DNA of 64,000 nt from Vreelandella malpeensis (GTDB lineage Bacteria > Pseudomonadota > Gammaproteobacteria > Pseudomonadales > Halomonadaceae): the NCBI RefSeq assembly GCF_020622355.1, contig NZ_WHVL01000006.1, positions 186,001 to 250,000 of the forward strand. The letters are read 5' to 3'. Under the pieces are notes generated by a model that was not told the origin of the DNA, did not search any database, and saw only the letters and a program-made list of their open reading frames with translations. The translations under genes were made by a program, and so were the position numbers. Below are positions 1-9,751 of this stretch, piece after piece; positions within the stretch are counted from its first letter, which is position 1, and the number at the start of each line of letters is the position of its first letter.

Positions 1-1301
1 CCGCTGGTGAGCGGGCTCTCGGTGATGGCCGTGCGGGCTTCGCTTTCCAGAAACGCCGTGAAGCCGGCGACGTAGGGCAGCGCGAGGCGCAGCGGTGCCA
101 AAAGCTCCTCGAGCGCCTCGCGCCGGCCGCGGGATTCGGCCACGAACAGTACGCGGGTCTGTGCGTGCTCAGAAAGAAAGCTCTCGAGCGCGCCGAGCGG
201 TGCCTTGGCGCGGGCGTTGACGGCAAGCGAAGGCAGCGCCTGGGCCTTTGGCGCGTGGGCATGGCGCTGGTCGCTGTCCGTCTCGACGAGCTCGACGCGC
301 GGGCGCTCCTTGATCGCCGAGAAGATCTCGTTGACCGGAAGAAACGCGCGGTGCGGCGGCAGAAGTGGCCGGGTCGGGTCGACGCCGAGATTCTCATAAC
401 GCGACTCGATCGAGCGCCAGTGCTGTTCGGCGGCCTCGAACACGCCAGGCAGCAGCGCCACGCGGGTGTCCCGAGTCAGGTGTTCGAATAATGAGGCGGT
501 CTCGTCGAAGAACAGCGGCAGGTAGTGTTCAAGCCCCGGCGAGGGAATCGCCTTGAGCGCGTCGTTGTAGAGCGGGCACTGGCGCGGGTCGACGTCGAAC
601 AGGGTCTCGAACTGCTCGCGAAAGCAGGCAATGGCGCTGCGACTGAGCGAATACTCGTGGGCGGGCAGAAGCTCGATGCGCTCGACCTTCTCCGTGGAGC
701 GCTGGCTGCCCGGGTCGAAGTGGCGCAGGGTGTCGATCTCGTCGTCGAACAAGTCGATGCGGATCGGGTCGGGAACACCCATCGGGAACAGATCGATCAG
801 CGCGCCGCGCATGGCGTACTCGCCGGGTTCATAAACCGTTTCCACGGCGCGATAGCCCGCCCGCGACAGTGATTCGCGAAAGCTCTCGCGCTCGAGGGTC
901 GCGCCGGCCTCGAGGGTCATGACGCGCCCGGCGATATAGGAAACCGGCGGCAGGCGCTGCATCAGGGTATTGATCGGTACCAGCACGATGCCCTTCACGC
1001 CGTCCTGCAGAAGGCGCAGGGTGCGCAGCCGAGCGGAGACGATATCCTGGTGCGGCGAGAAGCTGTCGTAGGGCAGCGTCTCCCAGTCCGGAAAGGGCAG
1101 CACCGGTACCTGGCTGTAGAACGCCAGGTCCTGCTCCAGCCGCTGGGCGCTGGCAGTGCTGGGCGTGATGACCAGCAAGGGCGCGTCATCGGCGATCCGG
1201 GCCAGCGTCAACGCCGGCGCGCTTCCGGGCGGCGCCGTCAGATAAAGCGTGTCGCGAGCCCCTTGGGGCTCGGGCGGGTCGAGCGGGGAGAAAGAGGGCA
1301 T
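1..1301 (-). CDS. mfd: Transcription-repair coupling factor Mfd, N-terminal part (runs off the window)
   Basis: Mfd is the cytosolic ATP-driven translocase that removes RNA polymerase stalled at DNA lesions and recruits UvrA. Only the first 433 codons are present, from the ATG at 1301-1299 to the window edge. They cover the UvrB-like N-terminal module but not the RNAP-interacting or RecG-like motor domains. The characteristic early stretch LPFPDWETLPYDSFSPHQD, near residues 70-90, is typical of Mfd and UvrB-like domains. The reading frame stays open throughout. The gene is divergent from gap across a 215-bp intergenic region, the same arrangement as mfd/gap in Pseudomonas. Family assignment is firm; nothing can be said about the missing two thirds. 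Confidence 0.93.
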   Translation of the reverse strand, partial: MPSFSPLDPPEPQGARDTLYLTAPPGSAPALTLARIADDAPLLVITPSTASAQRLEQDLAFYSQVPVLPFPDWETLPYDSFSPHQDIVSARLRTLRLLQDGVKGIVLVPINTLMQRLPPVSYIAGRVMTLEAGATLERESFRESLSRAGYRAVETVYEPGEYAMRGALIDLFPMGVPDPIRIDLFDDEIDTLRHFDPGSQRSTEKVERIELLPAHEYSLSRSAIACFREQFETLFDVDPRQCPLYNDALKAIPSPGLEHYLPLFFDETASLFEHLTRDTRVALLPGVFEAAEQHWRSIESRYENLGVDPTRPLLPPHRAFLPVNEIFSAIKERPRVELVETDSDQRHAHAPKAQALPSLAVNARAKAPLGALESFLSEHAQTRVLFVAESRGRREALEELLAPLRLALPYVAGFTAFLESEARTAITESPLTS

Positions 1302-1414
1302 AGTCGTATCTTGCGCCTGGACAAAGGTCTAATCATACACGATCGTGGCGTCAGAGAGACCGTGCGTGCCTCGCGCATAACCCGATTTCGTGTTTGTAGT
1401 CAAATGGGCCGTTG

Positions 1415-1429
1415 TGTAATACCCCTACA
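1415..1429. promoter_or_regulatory. TGTA-N7-TACA inverted repeat upstream of gap (possible HexR-type operator)
   Basis: TGTA at 1415-1418 and TACA at 1426-1429 form an inverted repeat 22 bp upstream of the candidate gap -35 box. A related half-site, TTTGTAGT, lies at 1393-1400. In gammaproteobacteria the sugar-phosphate-responsive repressor HexR binds TGTA/TACA-type palindromes in front of central-carbon genes, often including gap. The link to HexR is inference from motif shape and position; no hexR gene lies in this window. Confidence 0.35.
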
Positions 1430-1450
1430 CGGCGTGCGACTATCCTTTGA

Positions 1451-1479
1451 TTGCGGGGGAGGGGCGGGCTTTGGATAAT
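1451..1479 (+). promoter_or_regulatory. Candidate sigma-70 promoter of gap
   Basis: A -35-like TTGCGG at 1451-1456 and a -10-like GATAAT at 1474-1479 are separated by 17 bp. They lie about 40 bp upstream of the gap GTG start. Only base matches support this. Confidence 0.4.
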
Positions 1480-1516
1480 ACGCGCTGATTACCATCACCA
1501 CGCAAAGGGGCCCTAC

Positions 1517-2974
1517 GTGAGCCAGCAAACGCTCGAGAACGTCTTTCAGAAGTGGCAAAGCGACGAAGCGCTTGCCGAGCAGATGATTCCGCTGGTCGGC
1601 AAGCTGTACCGCCAGAACAACGTCGTGGCCACCATGTTCGGGCGTTCGCTGATCAAGAAGTCGGTCATCCGCATTCTCAAGGACCACCGTTTCGTGCGCA
1701 AGATCGAGGGCACCGAGCTCTCGGTCCAGGACACCTTTCCGATCGTCGAGGCGATGGCGGCGCTGAATCTCGGCCCGGCCCACGTCGATATCGGCAAGCT
1801 GGCGGTCGCCTTCAAACATCAGGGCGGTGGCGACCTGGACGCGTTCTTGAAGCGTGAGCTTGCGGAGATCATCGACGGCCACCAGCCGGGGGCGAGCACC
1901 GGCGAGCCCAAGGACGTGGTGCTTTACGGCTTCGGGCGTATCGGCCGGCTGCTGGCGCGCGTGCTGGTCGAAAAGGCCGGCGGCGGCAACCTGCTGCGGC
2001 TTCGCGCGATCGTCGTGCGCGGGCGCGGCGACATTGCCAAGGACCTCGAGAAGCGCGCTAGCCTTCTGCGCCGCGACTCCGTCCACGGCCCCTTCGAGGG
2101 CACCATCGGGGTCGACGCCGAGGCGCGCACGCTGACCATCAACGGGAACGTGGTGCAGGTGATCTACGCCGACTCGCCAAGCGAGATTGACTACACCGTC
2201 TACGGTATCCACAACGCCGTAGTGGTCGACAACACCGGTATCTGGCGCGACGAGGCGGGCCTGGGTCAGCACCTGGAGTGCAAGGGCGTGGCGAAGGCGC
2301 TTCTGACGGCGCCGGGCAAGGGCGATATCAAGAACATCGTCTTCGGTATCAACCATCAGTCGATCAATGATGATGATCGCATCGTCTCGGCGGCGTCGTG
2401 CACCACCAATGCCATCGTGCCGGTGCTCAAGGTGATCAACGACGAATTCGGCGTGAAGACCGGTCACGTCGAGACCGTCCACGCCTACACCAACGATCAG
2501 AACCTGATCGACAACTACCACAAGGGCGACCGTCGCGGGCGTAGCGCCGCGCTCAATATGGTGTTGACCGAGACCGGTGCGGCCAAGGCCGTTTCCAAGG
2601 CGCTGCCAGAGCTCGAAGGCAAGCTGACCGGCAACGCCATTCGCGTGCCCACGCCCAACGTCTCGATGGCGATCCTGAACCTGACGCTCGAGAAGGAGAC
2701 CGACGCCGCCGCGCTAAACGACTACCTGCGTCGCATGTCGATCGACTCCAACTTCCAGAAGCAGATCGACTTCGTCGACTCCGCCGAAGTGGTGTCGTCG
2801 GATTTCGTCGGCAATCGCCACGCCGGGATCGTCGATGCCAAGGCGACCATCGCCAACGGCAACCACGCGGTGGTCTACATGTGGTACGACAACGAGTTCG
2901 GCTACAGCTGCCAGGTCATTCGCATCCTGCAGCACATGTCCAACGTCGAATTTCTGAAGCTGCCGCGCGGATAA
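1517..2974 (+). CDS. gap: Glyceraldehyde-3-phosphate dehydrogenase, long (about 485-residue) form
   Basis: Oxidises glyceraldehyde-3-phosphate to 1,3-bisphosphoglycerate with NAD(P)+, or the reverse, in the cytosol. I chose the GTG at 1517 because AAAGGGG sits at 1504-1510 just upstream; the open frame reaches back to 1451 but without a ribosome site. The NAD-binding motif YGFGRIGR begins near residue 135. The catalytic motif SCTTNAIVPV places the nucleophile at Cys295, and the C-terminal region has the conserved YDNEFGYS. An N-terminal extension of about 130 residues precedes the Rossmann domain; such long forms are known in Pseudomonas and relatives. Whether it works glycolytically or gluconeogenically cannot be read from sequence. 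A strong terminator follows. Confidence 0.95.
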   Translation: MSQQTLENVFQKWQSDEALAEQMIPLVGKLYRQNNVVATMFGRSLIKKSVIRILKDHRFVRKIEGTELSVQDTFPIVEAMAALNLGPAHVDIGKLAVAFKHQGGGDLDAFLKRELAEIIDGHQPGASTGEPKDVVLYGFGRIGRLLARVLVEKAGGGNLLRLRAIVVRGRGDIAKDLEKRASLLRRDSVHGPFEGTIGVDAEARTLTINGNVVQVIYADSPSEIDYTVYGIHNAVVVDNTGIWRDEAGLGQHLECKGVAKALLTAPGKGDIKNIVFGINHQSINDDDRIVSAASCTTNAIVPVLKVINDEFGVKTGHVETVHAYTNDQNLIDNYHKGDRRGRSAALNMVLTETGAAKAVSKALPELEGKLTGNAIRVPTPNVSMAILNLTLEKETDAAALNDYLRRMSIDSNFQKQIDFVDSAEVVSSDFVGNRHAGIVDAKATIANGNHAVVYMWYDNEFGYSCQVIRILQHMSNVEFLKLPRG

Positions 2975-3000
2975 TCTTTCGCGCCTCGCTTAAGACGACA

Positions 3001-3026
3001 ACGCCACCGCAAGGTGGCGTTTTTTT
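3001..3026 (+). terminator. Intrinsic terminator of gap
   Basis: Perfect 8-bp stem ACGCCACC/GGTGGCGT with a GCAA tetraloop, followed by a run of seven T. It isolates gap from the nqr operon. Confidence 0.92.
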
Positions 3027-3083
3027 ATGGATGAATCAAGAGGCGCTTCACGTATATAACACTTTAGGCGACGGTCGGGGATG

Positions 3084-3112
3084 TGGTCATTGGCCGCGCT
3101 TGTCTTTATAAT
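3084..3112 (+). promoter_or_regulatory. Candidate promoter of the nqr operon
   Basis: TGGTCA at 3084-3089 and a perfect TATAAT at 3107-3112 with a 17-bp spacer. It would give a 5' leader of roughly 135 nt before nqrA. No other comparable promoter was seen in the 227-bp gap-nqrA interval. Confidence 0.55.
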
Positions 3113-3135
3113 GCTGGGGATTTTTCGGGGTGGTT

Positions 3136-3147
3136 CAAGCATGCTTG
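3136..3147. promoter_or_regulatory. 12-bp perfect palindrome in the nqr leader
   Basis: CAAGCATGCTTG reads the same on both strands and lies about 24 bp downstream of the candidate TATAAT box, so it would fall in early transcribed sequence. It could be a roadblock-type operator or a short RNA hairpin. Nothing in the sequence identifies a regulator. Confidence 0.35.
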
Positions 3148-3253
3148 GGCCTGACTGGTAACGATCTGCACCGCCAACAAGAATTCCCTCTGCAGAACAT
3201 GAGCATTCGAACCCCTTACCTTCGTATATCCGATCCATCAACTGGGCGAGACT

Positions 3254-4603
3254 ATGATCGAAGTCAAAAAAGGCCTGGATCTCCCCATCACGGGAGCGCC
3301 CGAGCAGCGTATTGACGATGCGCGGCCTGTGCGCCACGTGGCAATCCTGGGTACCGACTACGTTGGCATGAAGCCAACCATGGAAGTTCAGGAAGGGGAC
3401 AAGGTCAAACTGGGCCAGCTACTTTTCACCGACAAGAAGATCGAAGGCGTACGCTTTACCGCGCCTGCCGGTGGTGAAGTGGTGGCTATCAACCGTGGCG
3501 AAAAACGACGTCTGCTCTCCGTGGTCATCAAGGTCGACGAGAACGAGGAGGCCGAAACCTTCGCCTCCCACGATCGCGACGCCCTGACCACGCTCGAGCG
3601 TCAGCTGGTCGTCGACCAACTCATCGAAAGCGGACTCTGGACGGCCCTGCGCACGCGCCCTTTCTCGCGTACGCCGGCGCCAAGCAGCAAACCCGCCGAC
3701 ATCTTCGTCACCGCCGTGGATACCCATCCACTCAGCGCTGACCCTGCCTTCATCATCGACGAAAATGCCCAGGCATTCGAAGACGGCCTCAAGGTGCTAA
3801 CCCGCCTGACCGAGGGCAACGTTTTTCTGTGCACGGGTGAAAACGCTGCCATTCCCGGTAGCGACGTAAGCGGTGTCAAGACCGAAAGCTTCAAGGGGCC
3901 GCACCCGGCGGGCCTGGTCGGCACGCACATCCATTACCTCTCGCCCGTGGCCCTGCACAAGCAGGTATGGCATATCGGCTATCAGGACGTGATAGCGTTC
4001 GGCAAGCTGTTCGTCGAGGGGCGTATCGACAACCGTCGCATCGTCGCCGTTGGCGGCCCGCGCGCCGAGGCGCCGCGCCTCTTGCGTACCCGCGTCGGTG
4101 CCAGTCTCGATGAACTTCTCGAGGGTGAAACCATCCAACCCCAGGATACGCGCACCATCTCCGGGTCGGTATTCTCGGGCTTTGCCGCCGAAGGCAAGCT
4201 GACCTACCTTGGCCGCTTCCACAACCAGATCAGTCTGCTCGAAGAGGGTAACAAGCGTACCTTCATGGGCTGGCTCTCGCCGGGCGCCAACCGCCACTCG
4301 GTCATGGGTATCTACCTGTCCAAGTTCAAGGGCCTGCACAACTTCGCGCCGACCACCTCCACCAACGGCTCCGAGCGCGCCATGGTGCCGGTGGGCAACT
4401 ACGAGCGCGTGATGCCGCTGGACGTGATGCCGACGCAGCTTCTGCGTTCGCTGATCGTGGGTGACATCGAGTCCGCCATGGACCTGGGCTGCCTGGAGCT
4501 CGACGAGGAGGATCTCGCCCTTTGTACTTACGCCTGTCCCGGCAAGTACGAGTACGGCCCTATCCTGCGTGACAATCTCACCATGATCGAGAAAGAGGCC
4601 TGA
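3254..4603 (+). CDS. nqrA: Na+-translocating NADH:quinone oxidoreductase subunit A
   Basis: NqrA is the peripheral cytoplasmic subunit of the six-subunit Na+-NQR, which transfers electrons from NADH to ubiquinone while exporting Na+. The 449-residue product begins [18 protein letters not shown], the classic NqrA N-terminus, and has family length. There is no transmembrane segment and no cofactor motif, as expected. It is the first gene of a tight nqrABCDEF operon; the stop is 1 bp from the nqrB start. Start at 3254 is preceded by a weak GGGCGAG. Confidence is high from sequence and from the complete operon. Confidence 0.97.
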   Translation: MIEVKKGLDLPITGAPEQRIDDARPVRHVAILGTDYVGMKPTMEVQEGDKVKLGQLLFTDKKIEGVRFTAPAGGEVVAINRGEKRRLLSVVIKVDENEEAETFASHDRDALTTLERQLVVDQLIESGLWTALRTRPFSRTPAPSSKPADIFVTAVDTHPLSADPAFIIDENAQAFEDGLKVLTRLTEGNVFLCTGENAAIPGSDVSGVKTESFKGPHPAGLVGTHIHYLSPVALHKQVWHIGYQDVIAFGKLFVEGRIDNRRIVAVGGPRAEAPRLLRTRVGASLDELLEGETIQPQDTRTISGSVFSGFAAEGKLTYLGRFHNQISLLEEGNKRTFMGWLSPGANRHSVMGIYLSKFKGLHNFAPTTSTNGSERAMVPVGNYERVMPLDVMPTQLLRSLIVGDIESAMDLGCLELDEEDLALCTYACPGKYEYGPILRDNLTMIEKEA

Positions 4604-4604
4604 T

Positions 4605-5828
4605 ATGGGTATTCGACACACACTCGACACGCTCGAGCCGCACTTCCACAAGGGTGGCAAGTACGAGAAGTTCTACCCGCTTTACGAGGCGGTGGACACG
4701 ATCTTCTACTCTCCGCCGAGCGTCGCCAAGACCACCGCGCACATTCGTGACGGTATCGACCTCAAGCGGATCATGATCACGGTGTGGCTATGCACCTTCC
4801 CGGCCATGTTCTTCGGCATGTGGAACGCCGGCTGGCAGGCCAACGTCGCCATCGATGCGGGCTACGCTCCGCTCGAAGGCTGGCGCGAGTCGCTGTTCAT
4901 GCTGCTGGCCGCCGGTCACGATCCGGGCAGCCTGTGGTCCAACTTCGCGTTGGGCGCCGTGTATTTCCTGCCGATCTACCTGGTGACCTTCGCCGTGGGT
5001 GGCTTCTGGGAAGTGCTGTTCGCGCTCAAGCGTGGCCATGAGGTCAATGAAGGCTTCTTCGTCACCTCGGTGCTCTACGCTCTGATCCTGCCAGCGACCA
5101 TTCCGCTTTGGCAGGTGGCGCTCGGCATCACCTTCGGCGTGGTAATCGGCAAGGAGATCTTCGGCGGCACCGGCAAGAACTTCTTGAACCCGGCGCTGAC
5201 CGGTCGTGCGTTTCTGTACTTCGCCTACCCGGCCCAGATCTCCGGTGACGCGGTGTGGGTCGCCGCGGACGGCTATACCGGCGCCACGGCACTGTCGGTC
5301 GCCTTCCAGGACGGCATGGACACGCTTTCCAACACCTTCAGCTGGAGTGATGCCTTCTTCGGCTTCGTTCCGGGCTCGGTGGGAGAGGTGTCGACTCTTG
5401 CGATCCTGCTCGGCGCTGCGGTGCTCCTGTGGACGCGCATCGCCTCCTGGCGAATCATGCTCGGGGTATTCCTCGGCATGGTGGCGACCAGCACGCTGTT
5501 CAACCTGATCGGCTCCGAGACCAACCCGATGTTCGCCATGACCTGGTACTGGCATCTGGTGATCGGCGGCTTCGCCTTCGGCATGGTGTTCATGGCCACC
5601 GATCCGGTCTCGGCATCGATGACCAACCAGGGGCGTCTGGTCTTCGGCGCGCTGATCGGGGTGATGACGGTATTGATCCGCGTGGTGAACCCGGCCTTCC
5701 CGGAGGGCATCATGCTGGCGATCCTGTTCTCCAACCTGTTCGCGCCCTTGATCGATTACTTCTTCGTCCAGGCCAACGTGAAGCGTCGTCGTAAGCGTGT
5801 CGGCGCACCGGCCGAGGAGACCGCCTAA
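4605..5828 (+). CDS. nqrB: Na+-NQR subunit B
   Basis: Integral inner-membrane subunit that carries covalently bound FMN and the quinone site and forms much of the sodium path. The 407-residue protein has about ten hydrophobic segments. The flavinylation motif reads YTGATALS, with the acceptor threonine at residue 228. ApbE-type flavin transferases normally attach FMN to such a threonine by a phosphoester bond, yet no apbE lies in this operon. The stop codon TAA shares one base with the nqrC ATG, indicating translational coupling. Confidence 0.97.
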   Translation: MGIRHTLDTLEPHFHKGGKYEKFYPLYEAVDTIFYSPPSVAKTTAHIRDGIDLKRIMITVWLCTFPAMFFGMWNAGWQANVAIDAGYAPLEGWRESLFMLLAAGHDPGSLWSNFALGAVYFLPIYLVTFAVGGFWEVLFALKRGHEVNEGFFVTSVLYALILPATIPLWQVALGITFGVVIGKEIFGGTGKNFLNPALTGRAFLYFAYPAQISGDAVWVAADGYTGATALSVAFQDGMDTLSNTFSWSDAFFGFVPGSVGEVSTLAILLGAAVLLWTRIASWRIMLGVFLGMVATSTLFNLIGSETNPMFAMTWYWHLVIGGFAFGMVFMATDPVSASMTNQGRLVFGALIGVMTVLIRVVNPAFPEGIMLAILFSNLFAPLIDYFFVQANVKRRRKRVGAPAEETA

Positions 5829-6646
5829 TGGCACAAGGTAACAACTCCATCAAGAAAATCCTGATCGTGGCGTTTTCGCTGTGCATCATCTGCTCGGTGA
5901 TCGTCTCCACGGCGGCCGTGGCGCTGCGCCCGGCGCAGCAGCTCAATCAGGAGCTCGACCGCAAGACCAACATCCTCAACGTGGCCAAGCTCTATGAGCC
6001 GGGCATGGATGTGGAAGAGGTCTTCGCCGAGCAGATCACCGGCCGCGTGGTCGAGCTCGAGACCGGCGACTACACCGATCAGTTCGACGCTGACGAGTAC
6101 GATGGCTTCGAAGCCGCCCGTGACCCGGCCACCGGCCGCACGCTCTCGGGTGATCGTGACATCGCGGGTCTCACACGCGTCGAGAACTATGCCACCGTCT
6201 ATCTCGTGGGCGACCCGGAAGACCCGGAGCAGATCGTTCTGCCGATCCGTGGCCAGGGTTTGTGGGGGCGCATGCGCGGCTTCCTGGCGGTCGAAGGCGA
6301 TGGCAACACCATCGTGAGTATCACTTACTTCGAGCACAGCGAAACTCCCGGGCTCGGTGGTGAGGTCAACAATCCGCGTTGGCAGGCTCAGTGGGAGGGC
6401 AAGGAGATCTACGATGAGGAAGGCGATCTCACCCCGGCGATTCACCTGAGCAAGAGCGCAAGCGGCGAGTACGAAGTGGACGCGCTTTCCGGCGCCACGC
6501 TGACCAGTAACGGCGTGACCAACATGCTGCAGTTCTGGCTCAGCGAAGAGGGCTTCGGTCCTTATCTTGCCAAGTTCAGAAGCGGTACCGAGCCGGAAGA
6601 CGCCGACGACACCGATACCGACTTCAACGACGTTGAGGGGGCTTGA
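5828..6646 (+). CDS. nqrC: Na+-NQR subunit C
   Basis: Mostly periplasmic flavoprotein subunit anchored by one N-terminal membrane helix (about residues 9-32, [20 protein letters not shown]). It receives electrons from the membrane Fe-S site and passes them to NqrB. The motif SGATLTS near the C-terminus contains the FMN-attachment threonine, Thr224 here. Length is 272 residues, close to the family. The last roughly 20 residues are strongly acidic ([11 protein letters not shown]), in keeping with a halophile. The start overlaps the nqrB stop by one base. Confidence 0.96.
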   Translation: MAQGNNSIKKILIVAFSLCIICSVIVSTAAVALRPAQQLNQELDRKTNILNVAKLYEPGMDVEEVFAEQITGRVVELETGDYTDQFDADEYDGFEAARDPATGRTLSGDRDIAGLTRVENYATVYLVGDPEDPEQIVLPIRGQGLWGRMRGFLAVEGDGNTIVSITYFEHSETPGLGGEVNNPRWQAQWEGKEIYDEEGDLTPAIHLSKSASGEYEVDALSGATLTSNGVTNMLQFWLSEEGFGPYLAKFRSGTEPEDADDTDTDFNDVEGA

Positions 6647-6648
6647 TC

Positions 6649-7317
6649 ATGGCGGATGTAAATGTAAAGGGCGTACTGGTAGGCCCTATATTCCAGAACA
6701 ACCCCATTGCGCTTCAGATTCTCGGAATCTGTTCCGCTCTGGCGGTCACCACCAGCATGAGCGTGTCGCTGGTCATGGCATTGGCGGTTATCTTCGTGAC
6801 CGCCTTCTCGAACCTGTTCGTATCGCTGATACGTAACCACATCCCCTCGGCGATTCGTATCATCGTGCAGATGACCATCATCGCCTCGCTGGTCATTGTG
6901 GTGGATCAGATCCTGAAGGCGTACGCCTACGAGATGTCCAAGCAGCTGTCGGTGTTCGTCGGTTTGATCATCACCAACTGCATCGTGATGGGGCGTGCCG
7001 AAGGTTTCGCCATGTCCAACACGCCGGGCATGTCGTTTCTCGACGGTATCGGCAACGGCCTTGGTTACGGCTTCGTGCTGCTGGTCGTGGGCTTTTTCCG
7101 CGAGCTGCTCGGTGCGGGCAGCATCTTCGGTTTCACCGTGCTGCCCACCGTGCAGGATGGCGGCTGGTACATCTCCAACGGCCTGCTGCTGCTGCCGCCC
7201 TCGGCCTTCTTCATCATCGGTCTGATGATCTGGGTGCTGCGCTCGCTCAACCCCGAGCAGGTGGAAGAGAACGAGTTCAAGATGAAGGAAAACACCAAGC
7301 CGAAGGAGGCCGTGTAA
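6649..7317 (+). CDS. nqrD: Na+-NQR subunit D
   Basis: Six-helix inner-membrane subunit that, with NqrE, holds the intramembrane iron-sulfur cluster. I chose ATG 6649 ([13 protein letters not shown]) over the in-frame TTG at 6643, because GAGGGGGC lies just upstream and overlap with the nqrC stop would otherwise be needed. The product is 222 residues, with a conserved central region ending [12 protein letters not shown] that contains the cluster cysteine. It belongs to the NqrDE/RnfAE family; operon position settles the choice against RnfE. Confidence 0.96.
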   Translation: MADVNVKGVLVGPIFQNNPIALQILGICSALAVTTSMSVSLVMALAVIFVTAFSNLFVSLIRNHIPSAIRIIVQMTIIASLVIVVDQILKAYAYEMSKQLSVFVGLIITNCIVMGRAEGFAMSNTPGMSFLDGIGNGLGYGFVLLVVGFFRELLGAGSIFGFTVLPTVQDGGWYISNGLLLLPPSAFFIIGLMIWVLRSLNPEQVEENEFKMKENTKPKEAV

Positions 7318-7318
7318 C

Positions 7319-7936
<618 letters not shown>

Positions 7937-7942
7937 TCGGCC

Positions 7943-7975
7943 GGTCGTGTCGCGGCCAAGACCCGCGGCACGACC
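7943..7975 (+). promoter_or_regulatory. Long mRNA hairpin between nqrE and nqrF
   Basis: A 12-bp stem pairs 7943-7954 with 7964-7975 (one G-T wobble) around a 9-nt loop. No T-run follows, so it is unlikely to terminate transcription. It may be a processing or stability element that sets the relative amounts of nqrABCDE and nqrF message. Confidence 0.5.
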
Positions 7976-7994
7976 CCAGCAATAGGAAACCGAC

Positions 7995-9227
7995 ATGATC
8001 GATACATCCGTCATCTTGCTCGGTGTTGTCATGTTCACGGTCATCGTCATCAGTCTGACGGCGATCATTCTGGCAGCGCGCAGCAAGCTCGTGAGTAGCG
8101 GGGACGTGACCATCGAGGTCAACGACGACCCCCAGAACACCCTGACCACCCAGGCCGGCGGCAAGCTTCTCAACACCCTGGCGGCCAACGGCATCTTCCT
8201 GTCCTCCGCCTGTGGCGGCGGCGGCTCCTGTGCCCAGTGCAAGTGCCGGGTGGAAGAGGGCGGCGGCTCGATTCTGCCGACCGAAGAGTCGCACTTCACC
8301 ATGCGCGAGAAGAAGGAAGGCTGGCGCCTCTCCTGCCAGGTACCGGTCAAGCAGGACATGAAGATCGAGGTGCCCGAGGAGGTGTTCGGCGTCAAGAAGT
8401 GGGAGTGCGAGGTCACCGCCAACCCCAACGTCGCCACCTTCATCAAGGAGCTCAACCTGAAGCTGCCCGAAGGCGAGGAAGTCGCCTTCCGCGCCGGCGG
8501 CTACGTGCAGCTGGTCGCGCCTCCCTACGATATCAAGTTCTCGGAATTCGATATCGAACAGGAGTACCGCGAGGATTGGGAAAAATTCAAGTTGTTCGAC
8601 GTGTCTCACAAGAACGACGAAGAGGTCATTCGCGCCTACTCGATGGCGAACTATCCGGAAGAGAAAGGGCTTCTGAAGTTCAACATCCGTATCGCGACGC
8701 CCCCGCCCAACTCGAGCCACCCGCCCGGTTTGATGTCGACCTACGTCTTCAGCCTGAAAGAGGGTGACAAGGTCACGGTCATGGGACCCTTCGGCGAATT
8801 CTTCGCCAAGGACACCGAGGCCGAGATGGTCTTCATCGGCGGCGGTGCCGGCATGGCGCCGATGCGCAGCCACATCTTCGATCAGCTGAAGCGCTTGAAG
8901 TCCGATCGCAAGATGTCGTTCTGGTACGGCGCGCGCTCCTGGCGCGAGACGTTCTACAACGAGGAGTACGACCAGCTCGCCGAGGAGTTCCCGAACTTCG
9001 AATGGCACCTGGCGCTCTCCGACCCGCTGCCGGAAGACAACTGGGAAGGTCCGACGGGCTTCATCCACAACGTGCTGTACGAAAACTATCTGAAGGACCA
9101 CCCGGCGCCGGAAGATTGCGAGTACTACATGTGCGGGCCTCCCATGATGAACGCCTCGGTCATCAAGCTCTTGCTGGATCTCGGCGTCGAGCCCGAGAAC
9201 ATCATGCTCGACGACTTCGGCGGTTAA
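7995..9227 (+). CDS. nqrF: Na+-NQR subunit F (NADH-oxidising, FAD and [2Fe-2S])
   Basis: NqrF is the electron entry subunit. An N-terminal membrane helix (about residues 6-28) is followed by a ferredoxin domain with cluster ligands at Cys73, Cys79, Cys82 and Cys114. Then come an FAD-binding domain with RAYSMANYP and an NADH-binding domain with [11 protein letters not shown] and a C-terminal CGPPMM motif. The 410-residue length and terminal LDDFGG match the family exactly. A ribosome site AGGAAA precedes the start. An intrinsic terminator follows directly, so the six structural genes form one complete unit. Confidence 0.97.
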   Translation: MIDTSVILLGVVMFTVIVISLTAIILAARSKLVSSGDVTIEVNDDPQNTLTTQAGGKLLNTLAANGIFLSSACGGGGSCAQCKCRVEEGGGSILPTEESHFTMREKKEGWRLSCQVPVKQDMKIEVPEEVFGVKKWECEVTANPNVATFIKELNLKLPEGEEVAFRAGGYVQLVAPPYDIKFSEFDIEQEYREDWEKFKLFDVSHKNDEEVIRAYSMANYPEEKGLLKFNIRIATPPPNSSHPPGLMSTYVFSLKEGDKVTVMGPFGEFFAKDTEAEMVFIGGGAGMAPMRSHIFDQLKRLKSDRKMSFWYGARSWRETFYNEEYDQLAEEFPNFEWHLALSDPLPEDNWEGPTGFIHNVLYENYLKDHPAPEDCEYYMCGPPMMNASVIKLLLDLGVEPENIMLDDFGG

Positions 9228-9246
9228 GGGCGCGGTTCACCCTCGA

Positions 9247-9279
9247 CGGGGCTAGCCAAGGCTAGCCCCGTTCGTTTTT
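9247..9279 (+). terminator. Intrinsic terminator after nqrF
   Basis: An 11-bp perfect stem, CGGGGCTAGCC/GGCTAGCCCCG, with an AA loop, followed by TTCGTTTTT. It separates nqrF from nqrM. Confidence 0.88.
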
Positions 9280-9295
9280 GATCGGGACGTACTGC

Positions 9296-9324
9296 CTGAT
9301 CGTACCGCCACTGTAAGGTATAAT
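9296..9324 (+). promoter_or_regulatory. Candidate promoter of nqrM
   Basis: A perfect TATAAT at 9319-9324 lies 17 bp from CTGATC at 9296-9301, which is only a weak -35 match. It sits directly downstream of the nqrF terminator, so nqrM is probably transcribed on its own. Confidence 0.5.
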
Positions 9325-9424
9325 GACGCAGTATTTCCTCGCCGGGGCCGGTCGGCCCGGAGCGGCACTTTCCAGACGCACCGTTGTCCCGAAGGGAGCG
9401 GTTTGGACGTCACAGGAGGCGTAT

Positions 9425-9679
9425 ATGGCTATCTGGTTACTGGTATTCGGTTTCATGGCGCTGATCATGACCGCCATGGCGGTCGGCGTGCTGATGGGGC
9501 GCAAGCCCATTGCGGGCTCCTGCGGCGGGCTCAATGCGATCGGTATGAAGGACGGCTGCGATATCTGCGGCGGCAAGGATGAGGTGTGCGAGGAAGAGAA
9601 TCGCAAGCGCGGTAGCCTGCGCCGGGCGAGCGACGAAAGCCGTGGCGCGGACCTCGGTTACGATGCGACCCGTCGCTAG
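9425..9679 (+). CDS. nqrM: NqrM, Na+-NQR maturation protein (DUF539)
   Basis: NqrM is a small membrane-anchored, cysteine-rich protein needed to assemble active Na+-NQR, probably by delivering iron for the NqrD/E centre. The ATG at 9425 has a good AGGAGG ribosome site; the frame is open further upstream but without one. The 84-residue product has one N-terminal helix and a conserved cysteine block: SCGG, then GCDICGGKDEVC. In Vibrio and Pseudomonas an apbE gene usually lies between nqrF and nqrM. Here the 197-bp interval contains only a terminator and a promoter. Confidence 0.92.
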   Translation: MAIWLLVFGFMALIMTAMAVGVLMGRKPIAGSCGGLNAIGMKDGCDICGGKDEVCEEENRKRGSLRRASDESRGADLGYDATRR

Positions 9680-9751
9680 GGGTCAAAGCCACGCGGTAGA
9701 CGACAGCGCGGGCATGGCCCGCGACAACGGGATCGAGGAGACGCAGACGGT

